A stretch of DNA of 28,358 nt from Eutrophocola sp964629325. GTDB taxonomy: Bacteria; Pseudomonadota; Gammaproteobacteria; Pseudomonadales; Pseudohongiellaceae. Below are positions 1-7,983 of the stretch, in pieces (positions within the stretch are counted from its first letter, which is position 1; every line of letters starts with the position of its first letter). The stretch covers positions 1 through 28,358 of the forward strand of contig CAZVSC010000035.1 of NCBI GenBank assembly GCA_964629325.1, written 5' to 3'. The translations under genes and the position numbers were made by a program. Below the pieces are notes generated by a model. That model worked only from the letters and a program-made list of their open reading frames with translations. It was not told where the DNA came from and searched no databases.

Positions 1-347
1 CCCCTTTTCCTGAGGCTGTTGAACACCCTGCCCAGCACGTCGATGGCATAGTCGATGCCGTCGAGGGTGATCTTGATCGTCGCCCAGAACGCCAGGCGCG
101 TCTTGCCCCACCAGTCCAGGTCCATGAAACCGTCCGAGTAGCGCATGGCGCTGCGGCTGTAGCGGTTGCTTTTCAGCACGAAGGCCAGCGGCGGAAAGTG
201 CCGCGCCGCGATCAGCGCCGCGATGAACAGGAACAGCAGCCCGGGCAGGATCGGCAACAGGATGCCGACGACACCGAGGGCGACGAAGCACAGCACCAGC
301 GCGAAGCTGATCACCTTGCCGAGGGATTGTTTGACTTGTTCAACCAT
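1..347 (-). CDS. Small inner-membrane protein, DUF454 (YbaN)-like, 3' end cut by window edge
   Basis: The reading frame starts at an ATG at 347 and stays open for 115 codons to base 1, so the C-terminus lies outside the window. The N-terminus has a long hydrophobic stretch (about residues 12-48) containing GVVGILLPILPG, which resembles the GTLGVVLPVLPTTP region of YbaN/DUF454 proteins. The rest is amphipathic and rich in aromatic residues (MDLDWWGKTRLAFWA). An AGAG lies 5 bases before the ATG, a weak ribosome site. The gene is followed upstream by a REP-like palindrome and another small membrane protein on the same strand. Family assignment rests only on the short proline-rich membrane motif; a generic unknown membrane protein is the alternative. 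Function unknown. Confidence 0.6.
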   Translation of the reverse strand, partial: MVEQVKQSLGKVISFALVLCFVALGVVGILLPILPGLLFLFIAALIAARHFPPLAFVLKSNRYSRSAMRYSDGFMDLDWWGKTRLAFWATIKITLDGIDYAIDVLGRVFNSLRKR

Positions 348-373
348 GATGACTCTTTGTACTCCCTTCTTTT

Positions 374-411
374 GTAGGTCGGATAAGGTGCGAAGCACCG
401 CCATCCGACAC
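374..411. repeat. REP-like palindromic element between two minus-strand genes
   Basis: The sequence forms a near-perfect hairpin: outer arms GTCGGAT (378-384) and ATCCGAC (403-409), inner arms GGTGC (387-391) and GCACC (395-399), with a GAA loop. It starts with GTAGGTCGGATAAGG, which strongly resembles the REP/BIME units of enterobacteria (GTAGGCCGGATAAGG type) and other dispersed gammaproteobacterial palindromes. It sits between two co-directional genes, the usual place for such elements. No second copy was seen in this window, so its repeat status is inferred from similarity. Confidence 0.55.
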
Positions 412-422
412 GATTGTTCAGA

Positions 423-722
423 TCACTCGTAATAGTAATAATCACTGCGGTAATAATGGCGCACCGGCTTCGGCTTGATCGGCGCCAGGAAGAAATAAAA
501 TATCCAGGCGAACCAGCTCAGGAAGATGATGGCCAGGATCCAGCACACCTTCTCACCCCCGGTGGTCTTGTCCGAATCCGCGATGATCAGGATCGGCAGC
601 AGCCAGACGAAAAAAATACCTGCAACGAGGACCAGGCCCAGCCCGAAGGTGATCACGGGAAGGAGAGCGGTGCCTGCGATGACGAGCAGAGCGAGGATGA
701 ACAGGGTGGTCAGAAATTTCAT
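423..722 (-). CDS. Small membrane protein with PLDc_N-like (cardiolipin synthase N-terminal-like) segment
   Basis: This is a 99-residue protein. It has two or three hydrophobic helices (about residues 4-22, 25-48 and 58-82). The pattern ADSDKTTGGEKVCWILAIIF followed by an aromatic helix ending in YFFLAP resembles the PLDc_N domain, which occurs as a free-standing small membrane protein or at the N-terminus of cardiolipin synthases. The tail is short, basic and then tyrosine-rich (SDYYYYE). The start ATG at 722 is preceded by CGGAGA about 7 bases upstream, a good ribosome site. Function cannot be inferred from the sequence; a superinfection-immunity-type or other small membrane protein is possible. 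Confidence 0.65.
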   Translation of the reverse strand: MKFLTTLFILALLVIAGTALLPVITFGLGLVLVAGIFFVWLLPILIIADSDKTTGGEKVCWILAIIFLSWFAWIFYFFLAPIKPKPVRHYYRSDYYYYE

Positions 723-961
723 TTGTCAGTCTCCGAGCGGCGTTTTCGCCACTTTTCCACGGTTTTATGAATAATGTAGCGAGAATCGTGCCAAAATAAA
801 TATTTCATGTAATTCAGATAGTTGCGATTTCACCCTTCGAAATTTCCTCGTGCGTCGCATTCCATTCCCTAAATATTAGTGAAATTGGCCAACCCCATAA
901 AAATTTGTATTTGCCCGGACCTGCGGGTCTAATACAGGCAGTTTTCCTCCAGGGATCCATG

Positions 962-1195
962 ATGAAACAGTGGCTGACTGACAAGAAGCAACGCGTGCTG
1001 GGCAAGTACCGCAGCGTGATCCGCGAAAAGGCCATCGACCAGGCCAAGGTGGAGATCGCGCTCGCCGGCAAAGAAGTCACCGACTACACCGCCGAGCAGC
1101 TGGAGATCATCGTCAAGGACCAGGAAGACAAGATCATCCAGAAGTACCGCAACTCGACCATCGTGGTCTTCCTGCTGGCGCTAGGCATTTACTAA
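962..1195 (+). CDS. 77-aa tail-anchored small protein, unknown function
   Basis: The frame gives a highly charged, probably helical or coiled-coil protein (MKQWLTDKKQRVLGKY onward), with a single short hydrophobic segment at the extreme C-terminus (STIVVFLLALGIY). This is the layout of a tail-anchored membrane protein. Start choice: an AGGGA at 951-955 lies 6 bases before the second of two adjacent ATGs (959 and 962), so 962 is preferred; the longer frame from 905 lacks a ribosome site. It is the first gene of an apparent operon with the membrane protein at 1210 (14-base gap) and pirin at 1587. I do not recognise the family. Confidence 0.7.
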   Translation: MKQWLTDKKQRVLGKYRSVIREKAIDQAKVEIALAGKEVTDYTAEQLEIIVKDQEDKIIQKYRNSTIVVFLLALGIY

Positions 1196-1209
1196 GTGAG
1201 CATCTACTG

Positions 1210-1584
1210 ATGTACAACTGGCTTAAAGTCGGCGCGCTCATCGTTACCGGCCGCTTCCTGAAACCGCGCTGGAAGGGGCTGCTCATCCTGGTGGTGTTCT
1301 GGTTCATAGTCAGCTTCCTGCACGGTGAGTACCGCAGCTACGTGGCGCTGTCCGGCAACACCGACTACGTCATCACCGCCGCCCTGTCCAAGATCGGCCT
1401 CTACATCCTCGGCTTCCTGGTCTACCTCTTCATCATCGAGCGCCGCATCCTCAAGCGCACCGAGAAGGAAATCGAGGCGAAGCAGGTGAAGGAACATCCC
1501 GCCGGCGAGGACGACGGCTTCGACTTCCTGCGGCAGAAGAAAAAGCTGCGCGGTTCGGCCGAACAATTACTGAACAAGGAGTAA
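1210..1584 (+). CDS. Unknown inner-membrane protein with two transmembrane helices
   Basis: The 124-residue protein shows two clear hydrophobic helices, about residues 23-40 (GLLILVVFWFIVSFL) and 62-79 (IGLYILGFLVYLFII). A charged, lysine-rich cytoplasmic-type tail of about 45 residues follows (RRILKRTEKEIEAKQ). It sits 14 bases after the small tail-anchored gene, and its stop overlaps the ribosome site of the pirin gene (AAGGAG at 1577-1582). The three genes are therefore probably transcribed together. The ribosome site of this gene is weak. I do not recognise the family and no catalytic motif is visible. Confidence 0.75.
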   Translation: MYNWLKVGALIVTGRFLKPRWKGLLILVVFWFIVSFLHGEYRSYVALSGNTDYVITAALSKIGLYILGFLVYLFIIERRILKRTEKEIEAKQVKEHPAGEDDGFDFLRQKKKLRGSAEQLLNKE

Positions 1585-1586
1585 AC

Positions 1587-2510
1587 ATGAGCTGGCAACT
1601 GGCAGAACTCCCCGACTGCACCGAAGACGGTTTATGCGAACCCGTCGCCCTGGTGCTCAAACCCCGTGCGAAGGACATCGGCGCCTTCGAGGTGAAACGC
1701 GCCCTGCCCTCGCGCGAACAGCAGATGATCGGGCCCTTTATCTTTTTCGACCAGATGGGTCCGGTGCATTTCGAGGGTGACGCCGCCATGGACGTGCGCC
1801 CGCATCCCCACATCGGCATCTCCACCATCACCTGGCTGTTCGAGGGCGAGATTCACCACCGGGACAGCCTGGGCTCCGACCTCGTGATCAGGCCCGGCGA
1901 GGTGAACTGGATGACCACCGGTCGCGGCATCGTGCATTCCGAGCGCTCACCGCAAAGCCAGCGCGGCGTGGGCGCCCGTCTCGGCGGCATCCAGGCCTGG
2001 GTGGCGCTGCCGGTCGACCAGGAGGAAATCGAGCCGGCCTTCTATCACTACCGCGCCGACCAGATCCCGCAATTCGACGAGAACGGTGTGCGCATCTCCC
2101 TGATCGTCGGCGAGGCCTTCGGCCAGAAATCCCCGGTCATCACACAATCACCCACGCTCTATGCTGAAATCAATCTCGACAAGGGCAAGACCTTCATCGT
2201 CGACGATGTCGCCGAGGAACGCGGCATCTATATCTACAGCGGCGAGTTGTCGATTGCGGAGAGTACATTCGGTGACGGCAGCATGCTGGTGCTGCATCCT
2301 GGCGTGAAGGTCGCCATACACGCCACCACGGATACGAAACTGATGCTGCTCGGCGGCGCCTCCATGGGCAACAAGCGCCACCTGTACTGGAATTTCGTCT
2401 CCAGCAGGAAGGAAAGGATCGAACAGGCGAAAGACGACTGGCGCAACGGCCGCTTCGCCATGGTCGCCGGCGATGACGAATTCATTCCGCTGCCGGAAGA
2501 CCAGAAGTAA
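1587..2510 (+). CDS. Pirin family cupin protein
   Basis: The 307-residue protein is full length for a pirin. The N-terminal cupin carries the metal-binding set: RPHPHIG (His73, His75), then GIVHSE (His117, Glu119), matching the His-x-His...His-x-Glu ligands of iron-binding pirins. Further family hallmarks are IGPFIFFDQMGP (about 48-59) and GRGIVHSERS. The C-terminal half (about 190-290) is the second cupin. Bacterial pirins include quercetin dioxygenases and proteins implicated in redox or metabolic control; the substrate here cannot be read from the sequence. A good ribosome site (AAGGAG) lies within the end of the upstream gene, so it is translated as the third gene of an operon. It converges with pap. 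Confidence 0.93.
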   Translation: MSWQLAELPDCTEDGLCEPVALVLKPRAKDIGAFEVKRALPSREQQMIGPFIFFDQMGPVHFEGDAAMDVRPHPHIGISTITWLFEGEIHHRDSLGSDLVIRPGEVNWMTTGRGIVHSERSPQSQRGVGARLGGIQAWVALPVDQEEIEPAFYHYRADQIPQFDENGVRISLIVGEAFGQKSPVITQSPTLYAEINLDKGKTFIVDDVAEERGIYIYSGELSIAESTFGDGSMLVLHPGVKVAIHATTDTKLMLLGGASMGNKRHLYWNFVSSRKERIEQAKDDWRNGRFAMVAGDDEFIPLPEDQK

Positions 2511-2600
2511 CACGCGAAAAAACCCGGGGCGGGGTATACGAAAAGCCTAACATCGCAAGCCCAGCCATGGCTGCCGTACCTGCCTGCCCCTGTTATCGCT

Positions 2601-4163
2601 TTAGCGCTTCCTGCCTTTCTTGTCTTTTTTACTGCTTGCGTCCTTGCCGTCCTTCGCATCTTGAGGCTCAAGGTCGATATTTTTTTCAATAGCGTCACAC
2701 AAGGTTTTCAGTATCTCCACGCGGGCGACTTTCTTGTCGTTGCCGGATACCAGGGTCCAGGGGGCATACTGGGTGCTGGTATGGGCCACCATGTCATTGA
2801 CCGCCGCCTTGTAGTCGTTCCATTTTTCCCGGTTGCGCCAGTCCTCGTCGGTGATCTTGTGCATCTTCCAGGGCGTCTTCTCGCGTTCCTTGAAGCGGCG
2901 CAGCTGCTCGTCCTCATCCAGATGGATCCAGAATTTGACGAGCACGATGTCCTTTTCGCACAACTGTTCCTCGAAATGGTTGATCTCGCTATAGGAGCGT
3001 TGCCATTCATGTTCCTGGGCAAACTTTTCCACACGCTCCACCAATACACGCCCGTACCAGGACCGGTCATAAAGGGACACGTACCCCGCCAGGGGGACGT
3101 GCCGCCAGAACCGCCACAGGTACTGGTGGGCCTTTTCCTCGTCGGTGGGTGCGGCCACGGAAATCACCTTGTACAGGCGCGCATCGATGGCGCGGGTGAC
3201 ACGCCGGATGGCGCCGCCCTTGCCCGAGGCATCCCAACCCTCGAATACGGCCACCAGCGATTTCTTCGCATGGTGCGCCTTCCAGGCCAGGTCGAACAGG
3301 CGTGCCTGGTATTTCTTGATCTCGCTGTCGTACTTTTTCGCCGTAAGCGTCTTTTTCAGATCGACATGGTCGAGGATTGTGAGTATGTTGGCGTCCAGGT
3401 TGTCGGTCAGGTGAGTGATCTGCACCTCTTCTTCCTGCGCCTTGACCTGATGACCATCCTCCAGGCGCGCCTCGATGGCATTGAGCAGCACCTGTCCGGA
3501 GGTGATGTCGCGATAGTGCTTGTCCGTGGCCTCGATCAGGTGCCAGGGCGAAGCGCCCTTGTCAGTGATGCGAATGGCCTGCTCGGACACCGAGGCGAAC
3601 TCGTCGTACTGCCGGGAATACTTGTCCATCAACGGGGACTTCTTGATCTTCATTTCCAGGATTTGCTGGTCTTTCTTCACCCGCTTCAACACCTCATCCT
3701 TCGGCAGGTGATACCAGAACTTCACGATCAGGGCGCCGTCGTTGACCAGCATGCGCTCGAATTCCACGATACGCCTGAGCTCCTGCTCGAAATGCCCGTC
3801 GTCGATATTGCCGAAGACCCGGTCGATGATGGGCCGTGTGTACCAGGACCCGAACATGATGCCCATGGTGCCGCGTGCGGGCAGTGCCCGCCAGAACCGC
3901 CAGTAGGTCGGACGCAGGCGCTGGTCGTCGGTTTCATCCCAGAAGGCGCTGGTGCGGATGCCGCGGGTATCGAGCCACTCGCTCAGGCGGTTGACCACCT
4001 CGCCTTTGCCCGCGCCCTCGACACCGGAAACGATGATGATGACGGACGTATTGGATTCCCTCAGCCGCTGCTGCACTTCCAGCAGGCGGGTATGCAGCTG
4101 CGGCTCTATTTCGCCGAAGGCCTTTTTCGATATTTTCCTGCCCAGTTCTGCCGCTTCAAACAT
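2601..4163 (-). CDS. pap: Polyphosphate:AMP phosphotransferase (two-domain class II PPK2)
   Basis: The enzyme transfers a phosphate from polyphosphate to AMP, giving ADP in the cytoplasm. The 520-residue protein contains two consecutive PPK2 domains. The first has Walker A GVEGAGKG at residues 47-54, followed by DETDDQRLRPTYWRFW. The second has Walker A GWDASGKG at 309-316 and the lid-type motif DRSWYGRVLVERVE. The length and start (MFEAAELG) match the two-domain Pap family. The ATG at 4163 is chosen over an in-frame TTG at 4178, because the region between them holds the ribosome site (GCAGGAG). The C-terminal tail is lysine-rich. It lies downstream of slipin and nfeD on the same strand, but the 91-base gap carries a perfect FNR/Anr-type dyad and a -10 element, suggesting its own oxygen-responsive promoter. 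Confidence 0.95.
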   Translation of the reverse strand: MFEAAELGRKISKKAFGEIEPQLHTRLLEVQQRLRESNTSVIIIVSGVEGAGKGEVVNRLSEWLDTRGIRTSAFWDETDDQRLRPTYWRFWRALPARGTMGIMFGSWYTRPIIDRVFGNIDDGHFEQELRRIVEFERMLVNDGALIVKFWYHLPKDEVLKRVKKDQQILEMKIKKSPLMDKYSRQYDEFASVSEQAIRITDKGASPWHLIEATDKHYRDITSGQVLLNAIEARLEDGHQVKAQEEEVQITHLTDNLDANILTILDHVDLKKTLTAKKYDSEIKKYQARLFDLAWKAHHAKKSLVAVFEGWDASGKGGAIRRVTRAIDARLYKVISVAAPTDEEKAHQYLWRFWRHVPLAGYVSLYDRSWYGRVLVERVEKFAQEHEWQRSYSEINHFEEQLCEKDIVLVKFWIHLDEDEQLRRFKEREKTPWKMHKITDEDWRNREKWNDYKAAVNDMVAHTSTQYAPWTLVSGNDKKVARVEILKTLCDAIEKNIDLEPQDAKDGKDASSKKDKKGRKR

Positions 4164-4194
4164 GGCGCACTCCTGCAATGCTCTTCATGGTCCC

Positions 4195-4235
4195 AGACTA
4201 CGATGACGCCAGTGTTTCACCTTGATTCGCATCAA
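4195..4235 (-). promoter_or_regulatory. FNR/Anr-type box plus -10 element for pap
   Basis: A perfect consensus dyad TTGATNNNNATCAA lies at 4222-4235. Reading on the minus strand, a -10-like TAGTCT (4200-4195) follows after 21 bases, so the dyad centre falls near -41 relative to the expected start, the class II FNR/CRP-activator position. The predicted leader to the pap ATG (4163) is about 25 bases. No good -35 hexamer is needed or seen, as expected for an activator-dependent promoter. The site lies 20 bases past the slipin stop. Confidence 0.65.
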
Positions 4236-4254
4236 GTACGGGGCAAGCCGGGGA

Positions 4255-5007
4255 TCAATTGTCTTTCTTGAGCAGCGAGCTGAAGATATCGACCGGCAGC
4301 GGGAACACGATGGTTGTGTTGCCCTTGCCCTCCCCCGATATTTCAGTCAGCGTCTGCATATAGCGGAGCTGGATGGCCTGGGGCGATTTGGCCAGCTTGT
4401 CCGCTGCCGCCACCAGCTGCTCAGCCGCCTCGTATTCACCGGCAGCGTGGATGACCTTGGCGCGGCGTTCACGTTCCGCTTCGGCCTGCTTCGCAATCGC
4501 CCGGATCATGCTTTCATCGAGATCGACATGCTTGATCTCCACGTTGCTGACCTTGATGCCCCAGCCGTCGGTCTGCTCATCAAGAATCTGCTGGATGCCG
4601 ATGTTGAGCTGTTCGCGGCTGGCCAGCATCTCGTCCAGCTCATGCTGGCCGAGGATGGAGCGCAGCGTGGTCTGGGCCAGCTGGTTGGTGGCCTCGAAAT
4701 AGTTTTCCACGTTGATGATGGCTTTTTCCGGGTCGATGACGCGGAAATACAGCACCGCGTTCACTTTCACCGACACGTTGTCCCGGGAAATGACGTCCTG
4801 GGTCGGCACATCGAAGACCACAGTCCTGAGATCCACCTTCACCATCTGCTGGATGATGGGGATGATGATGATCAGGCCCGGCCCCTTGATGGTCTGGTAT
4901 TTGCCGAGAAAGAACACCACCGCCCTTTCGTATTCGCGCAGGACGTTGATCGCCGCGAACAGGAACAGCAGTACCAGTACCAGTAAAACAATTAAAAACT
5001 GACTCAT
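4255..5007 (-). CDS. Slipin / stomatin-like SPFH (band 7) membrane protein
   Basis: The 250-residue protein starts with one transmembrane helix (about 3-22), then a full SPFH/band-7 domain: REYERAVVFFLGKYQTIKGPG, DVPTQDVISRDNVSVKVNAV, NQLAQTTLRSILGQHELDE. An AEAERERRAKVIHAAGEYEA coiled-coil stretch follows. This is the prokaryotic slipin pattern, and the length is typical. Such proteins form membrane-bound oligomers in lipid microdomains. The gene follows nfeD by 40 bases and has a strong ribosome site (AAGGAGG), so the two form an operon. In the archaeal pair PH1510/PH1511 the NfeD-type protease cleaves the stomatin C-terminus; the same partnership is inferred here. Confidence 0.93.
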   Translation of the reverse strand: MSQFLIVLLVLVLLFLFAAINVLREYERAVVFFLGKYQTIKGPGLIIIIPIIQQMVKVDLRTVVFDVPTQDVISRDNVSVKVNAVLYFRVIDPEKAIINVENYFEATNQLAQTTLRSILGQHELDEMLASREQLNIGIQQILDEQTDGWGIKVSNVEIKHVDLDESMIRAIAKQAEAERERRAKVIHAAGEYEAAEQLVAAADKLAKSPQAIQLRYMQTLTEISGEGKGNTTIVFPLPVDIFSSLLKKDN

Positions 5008-5047
5008 GTTGCCTCCTTCCCCATGCCGCGCACGGCATCGGTGATTA

Positions 5048-6427
5048 TCAAATTTTCGTGACGACCAGTTCCAGGCCGTTGACCTGGTCGATCCTGACCT
5101 TGTCGCCTTTCGCCAGCGGTGTGTCGGATTTTGCCCGCCAGATCTCGCCGCTCACCTTCACCATGCCGGTGCCGGTAAAACTGTCAAGGCTTTCGCCGGT
5201 CATGCCGATGTAGGTTTCTATGCCCGACACGGCGGCCTGCTTCCTGACCTTCGTGAAGATACGCAGCGTGACGATCAGTGCGGCGGCCGCTGCCGCAGTA
5301 ACGGCGGCAATCAGTGGCAGTGATACCCGATAAATGCCAATCTGCGTATCCACGAGAATGATTGAGCCGATCACAAAGGAAATCACGCCGCCTATCCCGA
5401 GTATCCCGAAACTGGGCATGAAAGCCTCCGCCAGCATAAGGATCAACCCGAAGATGATGAGACCCAGGCCGGCATAGTTGATCGGCAGCAGTTGCAAACC
5501 GTAGGCGGCCAGCAGCAGGCAGATGGCGCCAGTGATGCCGGCAAAGCCGAAGCCGGGATTGTAGAACTCGATGATCAGGCCGTAGGCGCCCAGCATCCCC
5601 AGGATCAGGATGAGATTGGGATTGGTGATAACGCGCAGGAATTCCGTCCGCCAGTCGGGCGTGTCGTATTGCACCGCTCTGCCGTCCGTCTCCAGAACCA
5701 TGGCCTGGCCGTTGACCCTTACGGTCATGCCATCCATTTGCGCAAGCAGGTCGTCCATGTCTTCTGCCACGATGTCGATGACATTCATGGCCAGCGCCTC
5801 CGAGGCCGGCAGGTTGGCCGCTTCGGTCACGGCGGTTACCGCCCAGTCGCCATTGCGGCCATGCAGTTCCGCCAGTCCGCGAATATAGGCCACGGCGTCG
5901 TTGATGATCTTTCTTTCCATGGCGGAGCTGTTGGCCTCGGTCTGCTCCGCCGCTTCATCGTCACCTTCTTCACCCGGCATGTCGGGCACCGAGGGCATGC
6001 CGATCTGAACCGGCGTTGCCGAGCCCAGGTTGGTGGCTGGAGCCATCGCGGCGATATGGCTGGCATAAAGAATGTAGGTGCCGGCGCTGGCGGCGCGGGA
6101 TCCCTGGGGGTAGACATAGGTGGCCACGGGAATTCTGGATTCGAGGATGGTCTGGATGATGTCGCGCATGGCAAGATCGAGTCCACCCGGCGTATCCATG
6201 GTGATGACAGCCATATAGATGCCGTCATCTGCAGCCTGGTCGAGACCACGCATCAGGTAGTCCGAGGTGGCGGGACCGATGGCACCGTCGATGGCGAAGA
6301 CGCGCACAGCGCCGGACGAAGGCTGGAGGGCATCCTGCAGGCGTGCCGCGGCGGGCAGGAGCAGGACAAGCAGTGCCATCAGGATCGGGATCGCCTTGCG
6401 GAGTGTATTACTGCTATACAGGCTCAT
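5048..6427 (-). CDS. NfeD family membrane-bound ClpP-class serine protease (long form)
   Basis: The 459-residue protein has four parts: a signal/anchor helix (about 10-28), a ClpP-like protease domain (about 40-250), a block of transmembrane helices (about 270-395), and a C-terminal OB-fold NfeD domain (GMTGESLDSFTGTG onward). The Ser-Lys dyad of the PH1510 type is visible: Ser114 in RAASAGTY and Lys173 in MERKIIND. TMDTPGG at 76-82 is the oxyanion-side strand. The ATG at 6427 is preceded by GGGAGGTC, so it is preferred over the longer frame from 6481. It is the first gene of an nfeD-slipin pair, and the upstream region carries an FNR-like dyad. Probable role: membrane quality control with the slipin. 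Confidence 0.93.
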   Translation of the reverse strand: MSLYSSNTLRKAIPILMALLVLLLPAAARLQDALQPSSGAVRVFAIDGAIGPATSDYLMRGLDQAADDGIYMAVITMDTPGGLDLAMRDIIQTILESRIPVATYVYPQGSRAASAGTYILYASHIAAMAPATNLGSATPVQIGMPSVPDMPGEEGDDEAAEQTEANSSAMERKIINDAVAYIRGLAELHGRNGDWAVTAVTEAANLPASEALAMNVIDIVAEDMDDLLAQMDGMTVRVNGQAMVLETDGRAVQYDTPDWRTEFLRVITNPNLILILGMLGAYGLIIEFYNPGFGFAGITGAICLLLAAYGLQLLPINYAGLGLIIFGLILMLAEAFMPSFGILGIGGVISFVIGSIILVDTQIGIYRVSLPLIAAVTAAAAAALIVTLRIFTKVRKQAAVSGIETYIGMTGESLDSFTGTGMVKVSGEIWRAKSDTPLAKGDKVRIDQVNGLELVVTKI

Positions 6428-6481
6428 GATCAGACCTCCCATTCTCCAACAGAATGCCATGGAAGCTTGCCGTGCGACCAT

Positions 6482-6522
6482 TGTCTATGGCGATCATGGG
6501 CGTCGGCATTGACCTGGATCAG
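6482..6522 (-). promoter_or_regulatory. FNR/Anr-like box plus -10 element for nfeD-slipin
   Basis: TTGACCTGGATCAG at 6509-6522 matches TTGATNNNNATCAA at 8 of 10 informative positions. On the minus strand a -10-like TAGACA (6487-6482) follows exactly 21 bases later, the same spacing as in the pap promoter. This places the dyad centre near -41. The leader to the nfeD ATG would be about 47 bases. It is weaker than the pap site because each half-site has one mismatch. Confidence 0.5.
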
Positions 6523-6579
6523 TCCATGTTTGACCAGGGGAAACCATGTTAACAGCTTTCCCGGTGCGCGGGTAAAGGC

Positions 6580-7733
6580 TTATCGGGTCCGGGCGCGGTA
6601 GCGGGCGAGCCAGCCGATGGCCAGCAATATCAGCAGTAGCGGCGGCAGCACGCCCTTGTTGATCGCCTGCCAGCCGAAGGCGTTTTGCAGGACGCCCGAT
6701 GACAGCGAACCCAACGAAACAGTGGAGAACACGATGAAATCGTTCAGTGCCTGCGCCTTGTTGCGCTCCTCGGAACGATAGGTTTCGGTCAGCAGCGTGG
6801 TCGCGCCGACAAAGAGGAAGTTCCAGCTCAACCCGAGCAGGATAAGAGCGATCAGGAAGTGGATGAATTCAGTGCCTGCCAGGTTGATGCCCGCACAGGC
6901 AAGGCCAAACACGGCGCCGGCGGCCATGATGCGCAGGACGCCGAAACGCAGGATCAGCGAACCGGTGAAAAACGACGGCGCAAACATGGCCATGACATGC
7001 CACTGTATGACGATGGCGGTATCGTCGAACATGAACGCGGCATGGTTCATTGCCAGCGGCGTCGCCGTCATGACGAAGGACATGATGGCGTACCCGAGCA
7101 TGCCGCAAATCACGGCTACCATGTAATCGGGCTGTCGGGCGATCTCGATGAGCGGGCGCCCACCTGTCCTGCCGCGTGTCCTGCCAAAATCCTCGTTCTC
7201 TATATGGAGAAAGCAAAGCGCCCCAAAGATGCCGAGGTAGAGCACGATGACGGATACGTAGCTGCCGGCGAACTCTGCCGAGGCGATCCACTCGCGCGAC
7301 CAGCGCGCCAGGGTAGGCCCGGTGATGGCGGCTACCACGCCGCCGAGCATGGTGTAGGACACGGCCTTGCTCTTGTAGGCCGGCTCGACGCTATCGGCGG
7401 CGGTGAAACGGAAGTAGTTACCGAAGCCGTTGAAAATACCGAAACAGACGACACCGCCGACAAATTGCCAGAAGTTGCCGGCCAGGATGGCGGTGCTGGT
7501 GAGGATGCCGCCGCCGACACCGAAGAAGCAGGCGATGAGAAAGGCCTTTTTCCTGCCGATACGCTGCATCACCATGGCGGCCGGAATACTGGTGCACATG
7601 ACGGCGATGAACTGGGCCGCCAGCGGCAGTGTGGCCAGGGACTTGTCCGTGGCCAGGTTGTTGCCGACCAGCGCCGCGGTGGCGACCATCAGGGAATTGC
7701 AGCTCATCATCAGTGCCTGGGCTACTGTGAGCA
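6580..7733 (-). CDS. MFS transporter, N-terminus lost in assembly gap
   Basis: About 384 codons are present, ending at the TAA at 6580 and running into the N run. The protein has about twelve hydrophobic helices and the MFS loop signature MQRIGRKKAF between helices 2 and 3. Helix 1 is nearly complete at the gap edge (LTVAQALMMSCNSLMVATAA), so only roughly 10-25 residues are missing. A central loop (FGRTRGRTGGRPLIE) separates the two six-helix halves, and the C-terminus is basic. The substrate is unknown. The frame appears to continue through the gap into sequence that is not MFS; that continuation is an artefact, because the far side encodes a different gene. Confidence 0.88.
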
Positions 7734-7833
7734 NNNNNNNNNNNNNNNNNNNNNNNNNNNNNNNNNNNNNNNNNNNNNNNNNNNNNNNNNNNNNNNNNNN
7801 NNNNNNNNNNNNNNNNNNNNNNNNNNNNNNNNN
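7734..7833. other. Scaffold gap (100 N) of unknown true length
   Basis: Exactly 100 N, a conventional placeholder. The left flank is the 5' part of an MFS gene and the right flank the first codons of an alcohol dehydrogenase, both on the minus strand. If the scaffold order is right, the true gap must contain most of a dehydrogenase gene, roughly 1 kb. Confidence 0.97.
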
Positions 7834-7904
7834 CCAGGCCGCGGGATTGCCATGTCGGTCATGACCAGTGGTGCGCCGGGTTCGGCCAGGAGCATGGCCT
7901 GCAT
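7834..7904 (-). CDS. N-terminus of a zinc-type (MDR) alcohol dehydrogenase, truncated by gap
   Basis: From the ATG at 7904, 23 codons are readable before the gap: MQAMLLAEPGAPLVMTDMAI followed by PRP. This is the typical first strand-turn-strand of medium-chain zinc-dependent alcohol dehydrogenases (MKAMVL..PG.PL...D.P.P.P). The catalytic and NAD(P)-binding regions are missing, so substrate and activity cannot be judged. No convincing ribosome site is visible before the ATG. The frame differs from that of the MFS gene on the other side of the gap. Identification relies on a short stretch. Confidence 0.65.
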
Positions 7905-7983
7905 GTGGTGATGTCCGGTTGAAGGAATGAAGCGGGTTACGATACCACTGCCGCCAGTTCCCGCCTAGCGGTCGGCAAGTCTT

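Noticed and set aside
2661..4271. A 536-codon plus-strand frame opposite pap
   Set aside because: It is a high-GC shadow of the pap gene; its translation has no domain signature, while the minus strand encodes a clear two-domain PPK2 enzyme.
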